From contig NC_056006.1 of assembly GCF_018446385.1 (NCBI RefSeq), forward strand, positions 1,116,001-1,180,000: 64,000 nt of DNA. Reading direction: 5' to 3'. Below, piece after piece: positions 10,800 through 23,592 of the stretch. The position numbers and the translations under genes were made by a program. Under the pieces are notes generated by a model. That model was not told the origin of the DNA, did not search any database, and worked only from the letters and a program-made list of their open reading frames with translations. Position 1 is the first letter of the stretch; every line of letters starts with the position of its first letter. The stretch is from Zingiber officinale (taxonomy: Eukaryota > Streptophyta > Magnoliopsida > Zingiberales > Zingiberaceae).

Positions 10800-12590
10800 T
10801 GCTAATGCTATGTTGTTTCCCAGAAGGAACGTGTTGTAGGGTCTGATTGTAATATCTCAGATAGGACCGCTACATCTTCAGAACTCAGGTGTAGTGCTAA
10901 ATATGTAACAGTTTGCATTGTAAAATTTGACTGTATATCGGCAAGGACCGCTGCATCTCCATGAGAACTTGAGTGTAGTGTTAAATTGGCAATAGTTCTC
11001 ACACCATAGATTGGATAAGAACAAATATGATAAGAAAACTAATAGTTTAAGACTTGGAACATGAAACATAGGAACATTCACTGATAAATCACTAGAGGTA
11101 GTAAATACAATACTTAGGAGAAGAATTAGTATTTTGTGTGTACAAGAGATAAAATAGATAGGCGAGAAGGTAAAGATGATGGAGAACTCAGGTATTAAGT
11201 TATGGTACACAGGAAAGAGTAAAATAAGAAATGTAGTGATTATTGTTGTAAATAATTTATTAAAAGATGAAGTTGTAAGAGTAGTTAGAAAAAATGATCG
11301 AATTATAACCCTTAAGATAATAGCGGCACAAGAAACTATGAATATAATTAGTGTATATGCACCACAAGTAGAATTAGATAAAGTTACCTAATCATGATTT
11401 TGGGACGACTTAGATGAAGTATTACAAAATATTCTGCTAAATGAAATAATTTTAATAGAAGGTGATCTAAATGGGTATGTTCGAATGGAAAATGAAGAAT
11501 ATGCAATGGTATATTGGGGTTATGAGTTTGAAACAAGAAATGAATAAAGGAGAGTTATATTAGATTTTGTGATAGCATATGACCTTATATTAGCTAATAC
11601 ACTTTTTAAGAAAAAAGAAGAATACTTAGTCACATTCAAAAGTGAGAATGATAAATCGCAAATTGACTTTCTTATGATTAAGAAAAAGGATAAAATTTTT
11701 TGTAAAGATTGCATGATCATCTATGGAGAAAGCTTAACTACCCAACATAGGTTAGTAGTGTTGTATATACGTCTTAGGAATAATATCAATAGAAATAAAA
11801 TATATACAACTCCTAAAATTAAGTGGTAAAAATTAAATGATGGGAAGTAAAATATATTTATGGAGAAGGTAGGAGTACAAGTATTAGGTGAAATATATGA
11901 TAACTCTAATACGATATGGGATAAGATAGTATCAAAGTTGAAAATAATAGTTAAGATTGTACTTGGTGAGTGAGACATGCACCACTAAATAAGGAATCTT
12001 GGTGGTGGAATGAGAAAGTACAAAAGAATGTGAAGGAAAAATGAACATCTTATAAGGAATTATATATTTATAAGAAAGAAGAAAATTTTAAAAAATATAC
12101 AATAGCCAAGAAAAAATCTAAGAAAGTAGTGAATGAAGCAAAGAATAAAACTTTTAAACGATTATATTAAAAATTGGATACAAAAGAAGGGAAAAATATT
12201 TATAGAATAGCTAAAGTGAGTGAAAGGAATATAAGAGATCTTATCCAAATAAAATTTATTAAAGATAAATGTAATATAGTACTAGTAAACGATGGAAAAA
12301 TAAAATAACGATGTAAGAGTTAATTTTTATTAATTTTTTAATGAAGGTTTATGTGACCCACTTAACTTAAGTAATTTAAATAAGTTAAATAAGTATATAA
12401 ATTAAAATTTTTTATCATAGAATTCAAATTTCAGATTTAGAACAAGTTTTAAATGGGATGCATAATGAAAAAGTCGTTGGATCGAATGATATTTTGATAA
12501 AGATATGGAAGTGTATATAGAAAAAAGGTATTGTTTTGATGAATTTATTAGATGTAAAGTATTCAAAAAAAATTAAGGGACGGAATAAAA
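10800..12590 (+). mobile_element. RTE-type LINE relic (endonuclease to start of RT), AT-mutated
   Basis: The sequence translates in pieces to an apurinic endonuclease of the RTE type common in plants: TWNMKHRNIH-like start near 11050, ILCVQEIK near 11140, then at 11176-11391 KLWYTGKSKIRNVVIIV and NIISVYAPQ, then GDLNGYV near 11463 and QIDFLMIKKKDK within 11569-11829. Many stops and frameshifts and a very low GC content mark it as old. The leader at 10860-10990 holds two imperfect copies of a roughly 80-bp unit (GACCGCTACATCT.. / GACCGCTGCATCT..). The 3' half of the reverse transcriptase is unrecognisable or missing. Confidence 0.75.
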
Positions 12591-12596
12591 ACTTAG

Positions 12597-12780
12597 GGCG
12601 TGCTTGGTTCGGGTAAGGGAAATGGAATGAGAATATGAATGATTGTCAATAATAATGAAATGGGAATGATTCCCATATCACCCATTCCTATGGGTGATGG
12701 CCCATTCCTTAAGGATCCGAACTGATAAATACTGGCCGATTAATGTTTTTTTTATTCTTTTCATTTATTAATGGTTCCAT
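12597..12780. repeat. MITE-like fragment with GGGAATGATTCCC-type palindromic core
   Basis: It starts near TTAGGGCGTGCTTGGTTCGGG and contains TGGGAATGATTCCCATATC and CCCATTCCTATGGGTGATGG, resembling the Tourist-like copies at 7308 and 12793. It lacks a clear right terminus, so it is probably a truncated relative lying against the next copy. Confidence 0.45.
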
Positions 12781-12792
12781 CAAATAGTTTAA

Positions 12793-13011
12793 GGGGGTGT
12801 TTGGTTGATGGATTTGGGAATGAGGGAATGGAATGATAGTAAAAGATGGTGTTTGGATTGTGGGTTTGGGAATGACAATTTGGGAATGATTTCTAGATTT
12901 ATGAGAATCAACCAAACCCATATAACTAAGTAGGTTTCATTCCCATTCCCATTACACCTTACTATCAAACTCATACCCATAGTCATTCCCATCATTTAAC
13001 CAAACGCCCCC
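12793..13011 (-). mobile_element. Tourist-like MITE just upstream of the RhoGDI gene
   Basis: This 219-bp element has termini GGGGGTGTTTGGTT and AACCAAACGCCCCC. It is an inverted copy of the element at 7308-7532. The flanks (TTTAA and TCATT) do not give a clean 3-bp duplication. It ends 146 bp before the RhoGDI start codon, so it lies in the promoter or 5' leader of that gene. Confidence 0.82.
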
Positions 13012-13156
13012 TCATTATTTTCTCTGTTTCCCACTCTCCGTCTTTCCTCTTCTGCTGCTGCTGCTTCTGTTGCTTGTGTTGGTCGAGTGGAGGTGTGAAA
13101 GCAAGGCGATATTTTTTCCCTTTTTCTTTAGATCATCTTTCAGGAAGAGTCCAAGA

Positions 13157-15650
13157 ATGGAAGGCGGAGGGCAGCGACGAATGGAAGCGGAGAGCTCCTC
13201 CTCTTCCGCTGCTTCTTCGAGAGTCGATCCCCCGGCGAGAAGCCGCGATTTGGGCGAGGAAGAGAACAAAGTGGAGGAGAACGACGACGAAGTCACAGGC
13301 GATGAGGAGGCCACCGACGATGGATTCGTTCCCTCGCAGCTGTTCCCTCTCAAGGATCAGCTTGAGAAGGACAAGGTTTGATTTTTTTTTCCCCCCTTCA
13401 TATGTCGAAGCTCTTTAGGGCAGATTGAGATCCATTTTCTACATATTCTCCCCCTCTGTTTTATCTTTTCCCGTCTCATTCCTTAATGTCTTCATTTCTG
13501 TGTGGCCATCTATCTACTCGTGTTCTTAAATGCGTACCTGATTTCCCGAGTGTTAATTGCTTCTTTGTCTGTCTCCGGAATGGGATTGCTTCTGCCATTT
13601 GGCATTGTTCAAAACCACTATGGCTCGTCTTTATTCTGGCGTGGCTCATAATATGGGGTTCTTTCGCACTAATTTTAGTTGTTAGTTGTTTGGGAAACAA
13701 GCACTGAATTTCTATAAGTAAGAATTTTAAGACACTCAATTTGTGTCAAGTAAGATGTTGTTGCCAAAAGCTTCGGCAAACAAGTGCCCACACATGCAGC
13801 GTAACAAAGGTTGTCTGTTTTGATTTAACTAGATGGTGAAATTACTGTTTGAGATACTTCTATCATCATAGTGTGGTTCTTTAGGAATGTGATACTCATC
13901 CTATTCGATTACCATTGCCTATTTTAGACTAATCATCGTGAGTTCAATACTCAATAAGTATTCCCTACAGCTATAAATAGTGGTATTGACTCGTGTGTGT
14001 TGCCTAGTTTGTCTCAAAGATTCAACAACAAGTATCTCAATAAGCAATGGTTTATGGCAACCCAATGGATCTTTGTAATCTTTCTACCATGGTTGATTTA
14101 TTTGGGTATCTTTATGTTAAATCCGTTGATTTCCTCAATTTTGCGGTAGCAACCAAGTTGAATTTGGCATGTTGATTAAAACATTGGACATTGAAACACA
14201 TGTTTATTTGTGTTTTGGACTTGTCATTTTGAGTTTATTTGGTTCTAAAAAATATTTTAAAAAAATCAAACTCCTGTTTGCTTTCCTAGCTCTTTTTTTT
14301 GCAGAAAGATGTAAATGAATCAAAACATAGGTTTGCAGAGTCCTAATGTAACTGCATTAGAGTTGCTTTTGAAGATTTAATTGCCTCTCCATATCTTCTA
14401 TTTTCTTTGATTCCATGGAGGAAATGCTTTCTCCTTATATTGCTAGCTGCTACTTTAGATTGCTTGAAGTTATGTTTAATTGTCAATTTAATGCTTTGCC
14501 CACCCAAGAATAATGAATGAAAACCATCAGCTGATGCTTGTTTGCAGGAATAATCTATTTGTTAGTTTATATAAGCACTGTTCAGGGAGAAGTTATCTAA
14601 ATTCTCAACATAACTATGCTTTTATGTATATTCCAGGAAGATGAAAGTCTGAGAAGATGGAAGGAAAAGTTACTTGGTCGTGTTGATGAACACTTAAACG
14701 GTTGTTTTCTTTTAAAGAAATAATTAGTGTTAACAATTTTCCCAGTCTTGTGGAATGTCATTACTCATAATCCTTTCCTAAATCTTTTATCCGCAGGACA
14801 AATTGAACCTGAAGTTATATTTCATTCCATAGGAGTTATATCTGAAGGATGTTCTGATGTTATTACCTTCTTACCAGTCGCAGAAAACCAAAGCCGTGTA
14901 CTTTTTACTCTGAAGGAGGGATCAAAATATCACTTTAAGTTATCATTCAGTGTTAAGCATAATATTGTCTCTGGCCTGACTTACTCAAACATAGTGTGGA
15001 AGAGAGGGCTTAAAGGTTCATTGATCATTATCTGAAATCATATTCTTCCTACATTTTAGTGTAAAAAATTGTCACATTGTTCCATAAGCAAACTATATCA
15101 TTCAGAGACAAAAGCCAAGTCTGGTTTTTTAGTGAACTAATGTAAATGTTGTGGCTGCTACATTAATATAATTCACCAGGTTTATGTTTAAAATTGATAT
15201 CTGAGATACAAAATTGCTTATTACTTGATGATCCTTCAATTATTTTTGCACTAAGCAGTTGTTTCCTTCAGTAAACTTCACACTTTTAGATTAGTTACAC
15301 AATGACATTATTTGTTAGCTCTTAATCAATAACTATTTGATGATTTGCCAGTGGATCAAAGCAAAGAAATGCTTGGCATGTTTGCTCCACAATGTGATCC
15401 TTATGAACATTTGTTGGAGGAAGAGACTACTCCATCTGGGGTGCTTGCTCGAGGAATCTACTCTGCGAAACTCAAGGTAGCATCGATTATTTAACTTCAT
15501 GGCTAACCTCCCTATTATGGTACTTCAGCCAAATGCATAATTTACCGCCTTTTGATCTTTTTTCCCTTTACTTTTTTTTCCCAGTTCGAGGATGATGATA
15601 AGAAATGCCACTTAGAGCTCGACTATTCCTTTGAAATCAAGAAGCGCTAG
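13157..15650 (+). CDS. RhoGDI: Rho GDP-dissociation inhibitor (ROP-GDI)
   Basis: Five exons join in frame: 13157-13375, 14637-14700, 14797-15015, 15352-15476 and 15585-15650 (230 codons plus TAG). All introns are GT/AG. Plant RhoGDIs are close to this length. Residues 1-70 are a Ser- and acid-rich disordered arm. The rest is the immunoglobulin-like fold that binds the C-terminal lipid of ROP GTPases and extracts them from membranes: QLEKDKEDESLRRWKEKLLG, SGLTYSNIVWKRGLKVD, MLGMFAPQCDPYEHLLEEE, PSGVLARGIYSAKLKF and CHLELDYSFEIKKR. In Arabidopsis a family member (SCN1) confines root-hair initiation to one site. The start chosen is the first ATG of the frame; Met9 is possible. A MITE lies directly upstream. 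Nothing in the sequence suggests inactivation. Confidence 0.93.
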
Positions 15651-17253
15651 TCATGTTGTTCTCTCGTATGATTAATCATTGCAAACTACAAAGTGTATAA
15701 AGATATCTTACTGTGAATTATTTTAGGAACATATGCTTTAATAGCTGAAATCTATATCGAGACTCTCTGTACGCGTCATGTGTACTTTGACGTCTACTTT
15801 GCATTTAGAATTCATTATGGTATACAGGTCAGTTAAGTTCATGAGTCATGCTAGTATAATAAAAGATGATTATGTTCATCTTAAATGTCTCTCGTAATCT
15901 GTTCCTAGTAAATGAAAGTAAATCATAAAGTCAATTTATAGCCAACCGTTAAGTTGACTAAGGGATGAAAGTTTTTTTCCCAAAACATGCGTCTATAGGG
16001 AATTGATCTCGTCCCACTATCGTAAGTCTGCAACAGACCTTTACTCATATACTTTAACAGTACAGCTTGAATTGAGTACTTTCTTGAGCTTCAATAGGTA
16101 TCAAAGCACCTGCCCTCTACTCATTTGTCCCAATGAATTGAGGCAGTTGTTATCTATATGAGTATTTACTCTACTAAAATAACTCATTTTACGTTTATAT
16201 CAGCTCAAATTGGGTGCAATTCTTCCTCTCTTTGATCTTCCTGTCTCAATACCACTTTAGCAATAATAATGATACCCTTTAATTTTTCTCTCTCACGTGA
16301 ATTTTTTGTCATTATAGCTTAAAATAGTTTAGCATCAAACATGAGTTTCATTGCCCCTGGGACATGGTGCATTGCTAAAATATTTTCTCAATTTTTTAGA
16401 CATCTAAGAATCCCGTAAGTTGGATACTCGATACTAACTTTTTTTTTAAAAAAAAAAAAACATGAGTTCCATAATCTAAACCCTATATTTAGTACATCTA
16501 AGTTGTTTATCATATACCGTTCCTCAAGTTTTACACTTGAAGATGAAGTTTTACACTTTTACAAACATGCAAATAAGCACTTTTTTTTTATCTTTAAGAT
16601 AGAATACTTGTGGATCTAACTTGTTTATCCTACCACTGGAGCAAACATTAGCTCTGCTTCTTTGCAACAAATATTTGAAATTATACCATTGATAAATTAC
16701 AACTATCTACTATGGTAGTAAAAGTATCATAAGTAATAAAAAAGAAATAGATCGTAACATTGACTAAATCCTCTAAACAATAGACAACAGTTCACCACTT
16801 CACCCAACCTAATAAAAGTTTCCACATAAACAAAATACTAAATAATATACAGTAGTCATCGAACTTGCTCCATTATCATCTGAACTCTTTTCTCTATTTA
16901 TCATACTTTGGGTCAATTCTTGCTATTAAATAGTGCCTAATATTAATCATATATCTAATAACAAATTCTGACATACTTAAATACTCTATCAAGGTCGCTG
17001 AAAGCTCTAGTTTCCATTTCTAATTAACTGAATTTTTTTTATCCATCATTAATAGTTGAACCTTTCTAAACAGAATGTACACTATGAAGCACAAAAGAAA
17101 ATTTTCCAAAAGTGAAAAATTTTCTCTCGTCATCTTTCCAAAAATTGCATGCCATAGTTTATTAAAGCAAGAGCCCAAGTCATCGTTGTGTTTTTGAGGT
17201 TTACTCCATGCATTTGCAACATTCGTCAATTAAGCACCGATTTGCTTCAGGGA
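15651..17253. other. Intergenic space between convergent genes
   Basis: It holds the 3' ends of two convergent genes (RhoGDI to the left, the TRAIP-like gene to the right). It is AT-rich with a poly-T/poly-A run near 16440-16460. No coding, RNA or mobile feature was recognised. Confidence 0.5.
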
Positions 17254-20200
17254 CTAAACTTTTGACTTCCCAAAGAAATACTCGATCTGAGGTTGATTGA
17301 TTTGGTTTGGTTTGTGTTTCGGTTTCTTTGAAGAAATATTAAGCTTGCTACCCTGCACAGGACATACATAAAGATCTCAATTTGTTAGATTGATAATCAA
17401 ATGAAAGAGTTCTTTTGATACCATGAAATCATTATGAGTTCTTAACATCTTGATCCTCCCTCCTCTCCCATCAGCTCCAACAGCAATCAGATCACCGCTA
17501 GTACCAGAGGATGCCATTTTAAGACCCTGCTTGCACCATTTCCCTACCATATTTCTGGTCATGGCATTTCCTCCAGCAGCTCCAGAAAAACATTGATCAC
17601 CCATACCTTGAAGGCCACGAGGAAAGAAATTATGGAACAAGTTAAACAAAATGCTAGAAATCAGATTTGTTCAAACTGAAATTGATAACTGTCATATTCT
17701 ATTTTTGACTCTGGCGTCACTTTAATTTAGTTTTCTTGTTACATTGATAAATAAAGGGTTTTCCAAACACTATCACAATGCAATGTGATAGAGAAGACTT
17801 AGCAGAGGTGCAACTAATAAGAAAAACAAAACTAGAACTCACCAGGACACACAAAACTACCATGAGCTTGAATTTTCATTCCATTGTCTTCCTGTGATAT
17901 TTGCTTTGCAATATCACTGACAAGTAATACTTCTTTCTCCAGATCTGCCATAACTGGACTTCTCTTGAAAGGCTCATCTGTGCCTGCTATGTTCTTCAAA
18001 GAAATGCCTTGATTTGAAGATCCAATGCAAATGTTACCTTCCTTGTAGTTGGAATAACCTTCATTACTGGGATAATCGGATACATTTTGCAAACATGCAG
18101 GTCTTTTCTGTATATCTGCACCATTCTTTGATTCTGACTGACAGTATTTAGGAGCATGCTTATCTGGCAAACTTACATCATTATCAAGATTAATTACCCA
18201 ATTATTACCATTGTAATCGGATGAATCCAAACCATCATGAACCTCACAATCTTTGAAGCTTCTGTTTGAGTAACGATCAGTAGGGAAAACTACCTCCTTA
18301 GAAACTGCTATCGAATGACCAATCTGTATTGTATTATTTCCTGCTGAGGAATCTACACAGTGCTGATGCACTTCAGTCTTAACCTTCTTGGAGTTTTTTA
18401 GAACCCTGAGAGTGCCATTTTCTTTTATTTCAAGTGCCTTCCCTAGTTCAATTATCCTAGCCTGATGCAAGTTTGAAAAAAATAAAATTACACAGAATGA
18501 CAAGAGAAAGAATATAAGACAAAACTACAGAACCACTTAAAAGACTCACCTTCAGTTTTTTTATTTTATCATTAGCCTTTTCGAGATCTAGGCGTGAACG
18601 GTTCTCAGTTCTACCCAAAAGATTGCACTGGGCCATCAGTTCTTTATAGCACCTACAAGCAACCACTAGGTTAAAGTGGAAATCAACAAATGCTTAAGCC
18701 ATTCAATCACAACAAAATATAAATGGAAGCCATAAGCTGAGGACAATCAGCATTAAAAGTAATGTGACTCGGAATTGTCTTAACGACTTAGTTTAAGTCA
18801 GTATTCATAAGAATGATTACTATCACGACTCACTAATATGCAACACATATTAAAGAAGAAGATGCAAAAGGCCCATGTTGCTAATTCCTTGTCCATGTTC
18901 AAGGATGGAGTATTCTACTTGATAAGTTGAGCCTTTGGCCTACATGCTATACAGAAAATCTGCAATTTTAAAATGGAAAAGTAATCGCATTAGGTTAATG
19001 CTTAGCCTTTTGTAGAATTGCCAATACACCTTGTTGAACAGTTGACGCTTGTTTCTAAAGATAATGAGAACTGATATTTCAAGTTTGGCCAACGAAACTA
19101 GTCTTTTGCATTGTGTGCGGCTTAACATGAGCACACGGCTCAGCAAGCCTAGAGTTGCACATTTTGCACCAAGAAAATAAGGCCATGGTGTATAGAAAGT
19201 TAATGAATTATTCCTATAACAGACAAAGATTTCATTGCACATTTTGCACCAAGAAGATAGGGCCATGGTGTATGGAAAGTTAATGAATTATTCCTATAAC
19301 AGACAAAGATTTAAGCCACTGATTTCGATGCAAAGAGGGTGGTTTGAGGTTGTAGCTTCAAGCACCTACAATTTGAGGATGATCCATCATTTGTTTTTAG
19401 TGTTGATATCAATAAATGATGCTAGAACAGCATCAACGCCAATAATATGTGACATTTATCTACAAATCTTGTATATGATTTGAAATTCATAACACATACT
19501 TGTTACGCAACGCAAGAGACCTCCGCAGGACATCTATCATATTCTCAAGGTTACGCCCATTTCCAAGTGATGCAAACTTCAAAATCTCTCCTTCTTCCAA
19601 GTTGACATCCATTGCACTAAACTATCAGAAAAATCACAACAAGATCATTATCCAAATTGAGAAGCCACAATAGAATAAGCTTCTCTTACAGTTTAAGCGT
19701 AGCAAGTTCCTTAGCCAACCCTAAACTCCTCTCCTCTAGTTTTGCACACTCTGATGACTTCCTATTCAACTCCTGTCACAGAAAACCACAAAATTCCAAC
19801 CTTGAAGACAGTGTATCAAAGCTACCAAAAGATCAATCATTTTTTACCTCTGTCTTTACACAAAGAAACTGCTGCATGCGATCTTTCTCTAGCTTGATTT
19901 CTTCCCTTTTGGACTCTTCCTGTTTGGCTAATTTCTTCCAGACAGAGACCTTGGTAAATGAAAGAAAAGAACAAATTTTACCACATTTGATCAAATATAT
20001 ATCTAGCAGAAGAAAGCTAAGTTCAATTACTAATCACCTCGTGGTCCAATTTCTTGAGATTGTCCTGCTGGGTAGCAAAGCTTTTAGTGAGGGAGGAAAG
20101 TTTCAGCTCCAACCTCCCGATCTCCACTCTTAGGGCCTCAGCGCTGGGCCCCTGTTGGTTCACGGAGGATGTAGCCGTAGTCTGGGTGGAGGCAGCGGCG

Positions 20201-20518
20201 TCAGTGGCGGATTGGAAATAGAGGCGAGTAGGGCGACTGCGTGAACAGGACTGCTTGCAGATGGGGCAGGCCTGCTTCTGGCCGGCGGGGCAGTACTCGA
20301 GCCATTGCTGCAAGCTGATTCCCAATCTATGAGACCACGCATCCAAAGAAGTGGAATAGGGTTTTCCAGAAGAGATGTTACCAGAGTTCGTGGAGGACGT
20401 GGCCGCAGACGGGGATGCACTGGAGGTGTTCGGCGAGGGGTTTCAGGTCTTCGTAACAGATGGCGCAGATCGGCTTGGATGATGAAGTAGCGCCTTCTTC
20501 TCCGACGCTGGAGCACAT
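17254..20518 (-). CDS. TRAIP-like: RING-H2 E3 ubiquitin ligase, TRAIP homologue with C-terminal PIP box
   Basis: Nine minus-strand exons join in frame: 20518-20382, 20314-20038, 19949-19848, 19772-19690, 19616-19500, 18652-18550, 18461-17843, 17606-17422 and 17352-17254 (573 codons plus TAG). All introns are GT/AG. An N-terminal RING-H2 finger is complete: C18, C21, C38, H40, H43, C46, C62, C65. Residues about 95-275 are a long coiled coil (KLSSLTKSFATQQDNLKKL, KKLAKQEESKREEIKLEKD). A Ser/Asn-rich middle follows. Near the end is a conserved-looking block (GGNAMTRNMVGKWCKQGLK, ADGRGGRIKMLR). The extreme C-terminus carries QPQIEYFF (561-568), a perfect QxxIxxFF PCNA-interacting motif. Animal TRAIP has the same order of RING, coiled coil and terminal PIP box. 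It acts at replication forks, ubiquitinating the CMG helicase and repair substrates. The plant role is inferred from that architecture. Confidence 0.85.
19155..19313. repeat. 80-bp tandem duplication in a TRAIP-like intron
   Basis: Two consecutive copies start TTGCACATTTTGCACCAAGA at 19155 and 19235 and run through GGCCATGGTGTAT.AAAGTTAATG to ACAGACAAAGATTT. They differ at only a few positions. The duplication is within the intron 18653-19499 and does not touch splice sites. Confidence 0.85.
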
Positions 20519-21378
20519 CGTGTGACCCTCCACCTCCTCTTCCGACGCCGATCTCCGGACTCCGGTAGGGTTCTGAAGGCCGGCTAATTCAGGGGCGGGA
20601 ATATGGAATTTGCGAGGGAACGAATCTAGTTGGAATTCAATCGACCTTTCATGGGTTCTATCAATTTATAGTAGTGCAGTTATGATTAATGGGCCTTGGG
20701 CAATTGGGCTTCTAAAAAAAATTGCACTTATGTCCTTAGATATATATCAATTTGCATATTCCCCAAATATCTAGTAAGAAAGGACCTTCTATTTTTTAAA
20801 AAAAAAAATAAAATACAAAAGTGAATACTTAGATCATTCTCTTTTGTTATGACAAGTTAATTTTCACCAACTATTTTGCTTATTGTTAACTTGTAATTAA
20901 TTCCCAAGTGTTTGACTTGTTAAAAGTCAAAGGTTGGAGCAAGTCATGAGCAACCTAAAGTTGAAAACGAAAATACTTTGTTTACAAGTTAGGTGTCATG
21001 ACTATTGACGTCATGGCGATTAATATAATTAAATTGGTTTATTTCCGCATGACATTTTGGAATTAGGACATTTATAAAATCAACTTTTTTTTAAAGGAAA
21101 TCTCAACATTAGTTTTTTTTTTTGAAAAATAATTATGATCAAATTATAAGTACCTATCTAATTTCTTCCTTTAAATTTCTTTTTATTTTTATTTTTATTT
21201 TTATAGCTGATATCATGCATCTAACTTTTTGAATTGACTAATCTTAATAATGAATTCGACCTTATAAAAAAATTTTTATTAATAATCGAAGAAAATCGAA
21301 AAGTGCTTATGAAAACTTATCCAACTGATATTCTTATATTCATTTCTCTGTCATACAAGTGCACTGTAGCTGATATTC
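20519..21378. other. Upstream region of the TRAIP-like gene and AT-rich intergenic DNA
   Basis: About 130 bp of GC-rich leader precede the minus-strand start codon, then an AT-rich stretch with poly-A and TTTTTATTT runs (near 20800 and 21180-21200). No further gene or mobile element was recognised before the solo LTR at 21384. Confidence 0.45.
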
Positions 21379-21383
21379 AAACT

Positions 21384-23016
21384 TGTTGAGATCAAATATG
21401 TAGCTAGAAAAGGGGGGGGTGAATAGCTCTTCGCGCTCGTCGTGCTCTTCGTTGTTTGTTTATTCAAAGATATGCAGTGGAAATACAAGAAACAACACAT
21501 ACAACGCTAACGCATAGATTTACTTGGTATCCACCTCAAGAAGAAATGACTAATCCAAGGATCCACATACTCACGCATCCTCCACTAATAAAACACTCCT
21601 TTACGGTAACTACCGAAGGCGGAGAAGCCCTACAAGTTCACACTACAAGAAGAAAAGAAAATGAAACAAAATATAAGCAAAAGCTTACAAGTTTGCACAA
21701 GAAACCCCTAACACTAGCTTTCTTCTTCTTGTTGTAGATCTGCCTCTTGACTTGGAAAAACCTCCAAGAACTTCAAGGACTGGCGGTGAGAACTCTATCG
21801 AGAAGCTGTGGAAGCGCTGTGAAGATCTGAGATGGAAATCGTGAGCTCTGCAGAAGATGAACGCACGCCAACAGCTATATCCTGCGCCAACGGTTGGATC
21901 CCAATCGATTGGATTGCTCCCAATCGATCGGGGAGGCTTTGGATCGATCGACCGATCGATCCAGAGCACCTCTGTGCTCCTGGGAATTGTCTGGATCAAT
22001 CGGCTAATCGATCCAGCCCTTATCGCGCCAAAACACACCTCCCAATCGATCGGCTGATCAATTGGGAGACTTTCTGTTCGCGCGACACTTCTCCCCAATC
22101 GATCCATTGATCGATTGGGAGGAGGTTTGTCGCAGGGACTCACCCAATCGATCAACCGATCGATTGGGCATGAGCCAATCGATCGGTTGATCGATTCAGC
22201 TCCTGTTTTTGCCCAAAACAAGTCCAAAGTCCCCTAACCCAATATCCGGTCAACCATGACCTGTTGGTCCATCATGCCTAGCATCCAGTCACCCTTGACC
22301 TACTAGGACTCCCATACCAAGTGTCTGGTCAATCCCTTTGACCCACTTGGACTTTTCTCCTCGTGCCAAATATCCGGTCAATTCCTTTGACATACTTGAG
22401 CTTCCAACACCAGATGTCTGATCAAACTTGATCCATCTGGATTTCCTGTGCCTGACTTCACTCACCGGGACTTTTAGCTAACTTCACTCACTAGAACTTC
22501 TCATTTATCTGGCTTCACTCACCAGGACTTTCATACTGCCTAGCTTCACCCACTAGGTCTTTCACCTGGCTTCACTCACCAGGATTTTCAGCTGTCTGGC
22601 TTCACTCACCGGGACTTTCATACTACCTAGCTTCACTCACTGGGTCTTTCACCTGCCTTCACTCACCATGATTTTTAGCTGTCTGGCTTCACTTACCGGG
22701 ACTTTCACCTAGCTTCACTCACTAGGATTTTCCTTCTGTCTGGTTTCACTCACCAGGACTTTCCTTCTGCCTATCTTCACTCACTAGGACTTTCACCTGA
22801 CTTCATTCACCAGGATTTCCCAGTCAAGTATCCAGTCAATCTTGACTTACTTGACTCTTCTTCACAATTTCCCACATGAACAATTGCACCTGCAATCTCC
22901 ATGTCTTGTCTTCATGTATTGTCAAACATCGGAATCCAAACATCAAGACTCGAGCTTGAACCAATTCAAGATCAATCAACCAGGTCAATCTTGACCTAGG
23001 GAATATTGCACCAACA
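21384..23016 (-). mobile_element. Solo LTR, family A (1633 bp), target duplication AAACT
   Basis: The minus-strand reading starts TGTTGGTGCAATATTCCC and ends in a GGTGAAT/CCCCCCC region followed by ..CTCAACA. The 5-bp sequence AAACT flanks it on both sides (21379-21383, 23017-23021). It aligns throughout with the LTRs of the element at 32704-42045. It contains an array of GGCTTCACTCACCAGGACTTTC-type units of about 30-40 bp (22430-22830) and a cluster of GATCGATTGGG palindromic motifs (21895-22200). There is no internal region, so it is the product of LTR-LTR recombination. Confidence 0.93.
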
Positions 23017-23164
23017 AAACTTAAATCTTTTAATGATCCATTGAAGGATCTAACTATTGTATCATTACCGAGCTACTAATTTCATTCTTAAATCTACTCA
23101 TATTTGGTCAAAGATTTTAATGTTTCAAAATTATTAACTAGCAATTAGTAAATCCTAACCTTTG

Positions 23165-23510
23165 GTATAATATTTCCTATAAATTGTATTAAATTTAATA
23201 ATTATAATTTCTCGACATAGCTCCATATTTATGAATTTACCATACGATCCACACTCATAAAAATGTTCCATAATTACAGTCAGATTTTGACTGGAACCCG
23301 ACCGTAATTGATTACGATCCCTCCCTGAGTTCACATTCCCATCCAAGTTATGATTTGGATTGGGATAGATGGCTGGAGGCCACCAGCGGTGGACGGGCAC
23401 CTAGAGACCACCAGCGATGGGTAGACGACCAAACTATCAGGTGCCAAGAAATTACAATAATTAAATTTAATATAACTTACAAGTAATTAGCAATGTTATA
23501 GAAAATATTA
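23165..23510. repeat. Fold-back element, copy 1
   Basis: The left arm around 23165-23220 (GTATAATATTTCCTATAA.., ATTAAATTTAATAATTATAA) is the approximate reverse complement of 23445-23510. The core (TTACGATCCCTCCCTGAG, CCAAGTTATGATTT, GGCTGGAGGCCACC) resembles the core of the fold-back unit at 24874-25240. No target duplication was identified. Confidence 0.5.
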
Positions 23511-23538
23511 TATCAAATATTATAGAAGATTTACTCTC

Positions 23539-23557
23539 CATAATAATAATAATAATC

Positions 23558-23592
<35 letters not shown>
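23539..23592. repeat. ATA trinucleotide microsatellite
   Basis: About 18 nearly perfect ATA/TAA units with one TCA interruption. Confidence 0.95.

Noticed and set aside
17607-17649. Extending the penultimate TRAIP-like exon to an ATG at 17649
   Set aside because: The acceptor at 17606 keeps the reading frame from the previous exon; the upstream extension does not.
20160-20516. 118-codon minus-strand frame over the RING exon
   Set aside because: It is a frame shadow that runs through an intron; the spliced frame gives all eight zinc ligands.
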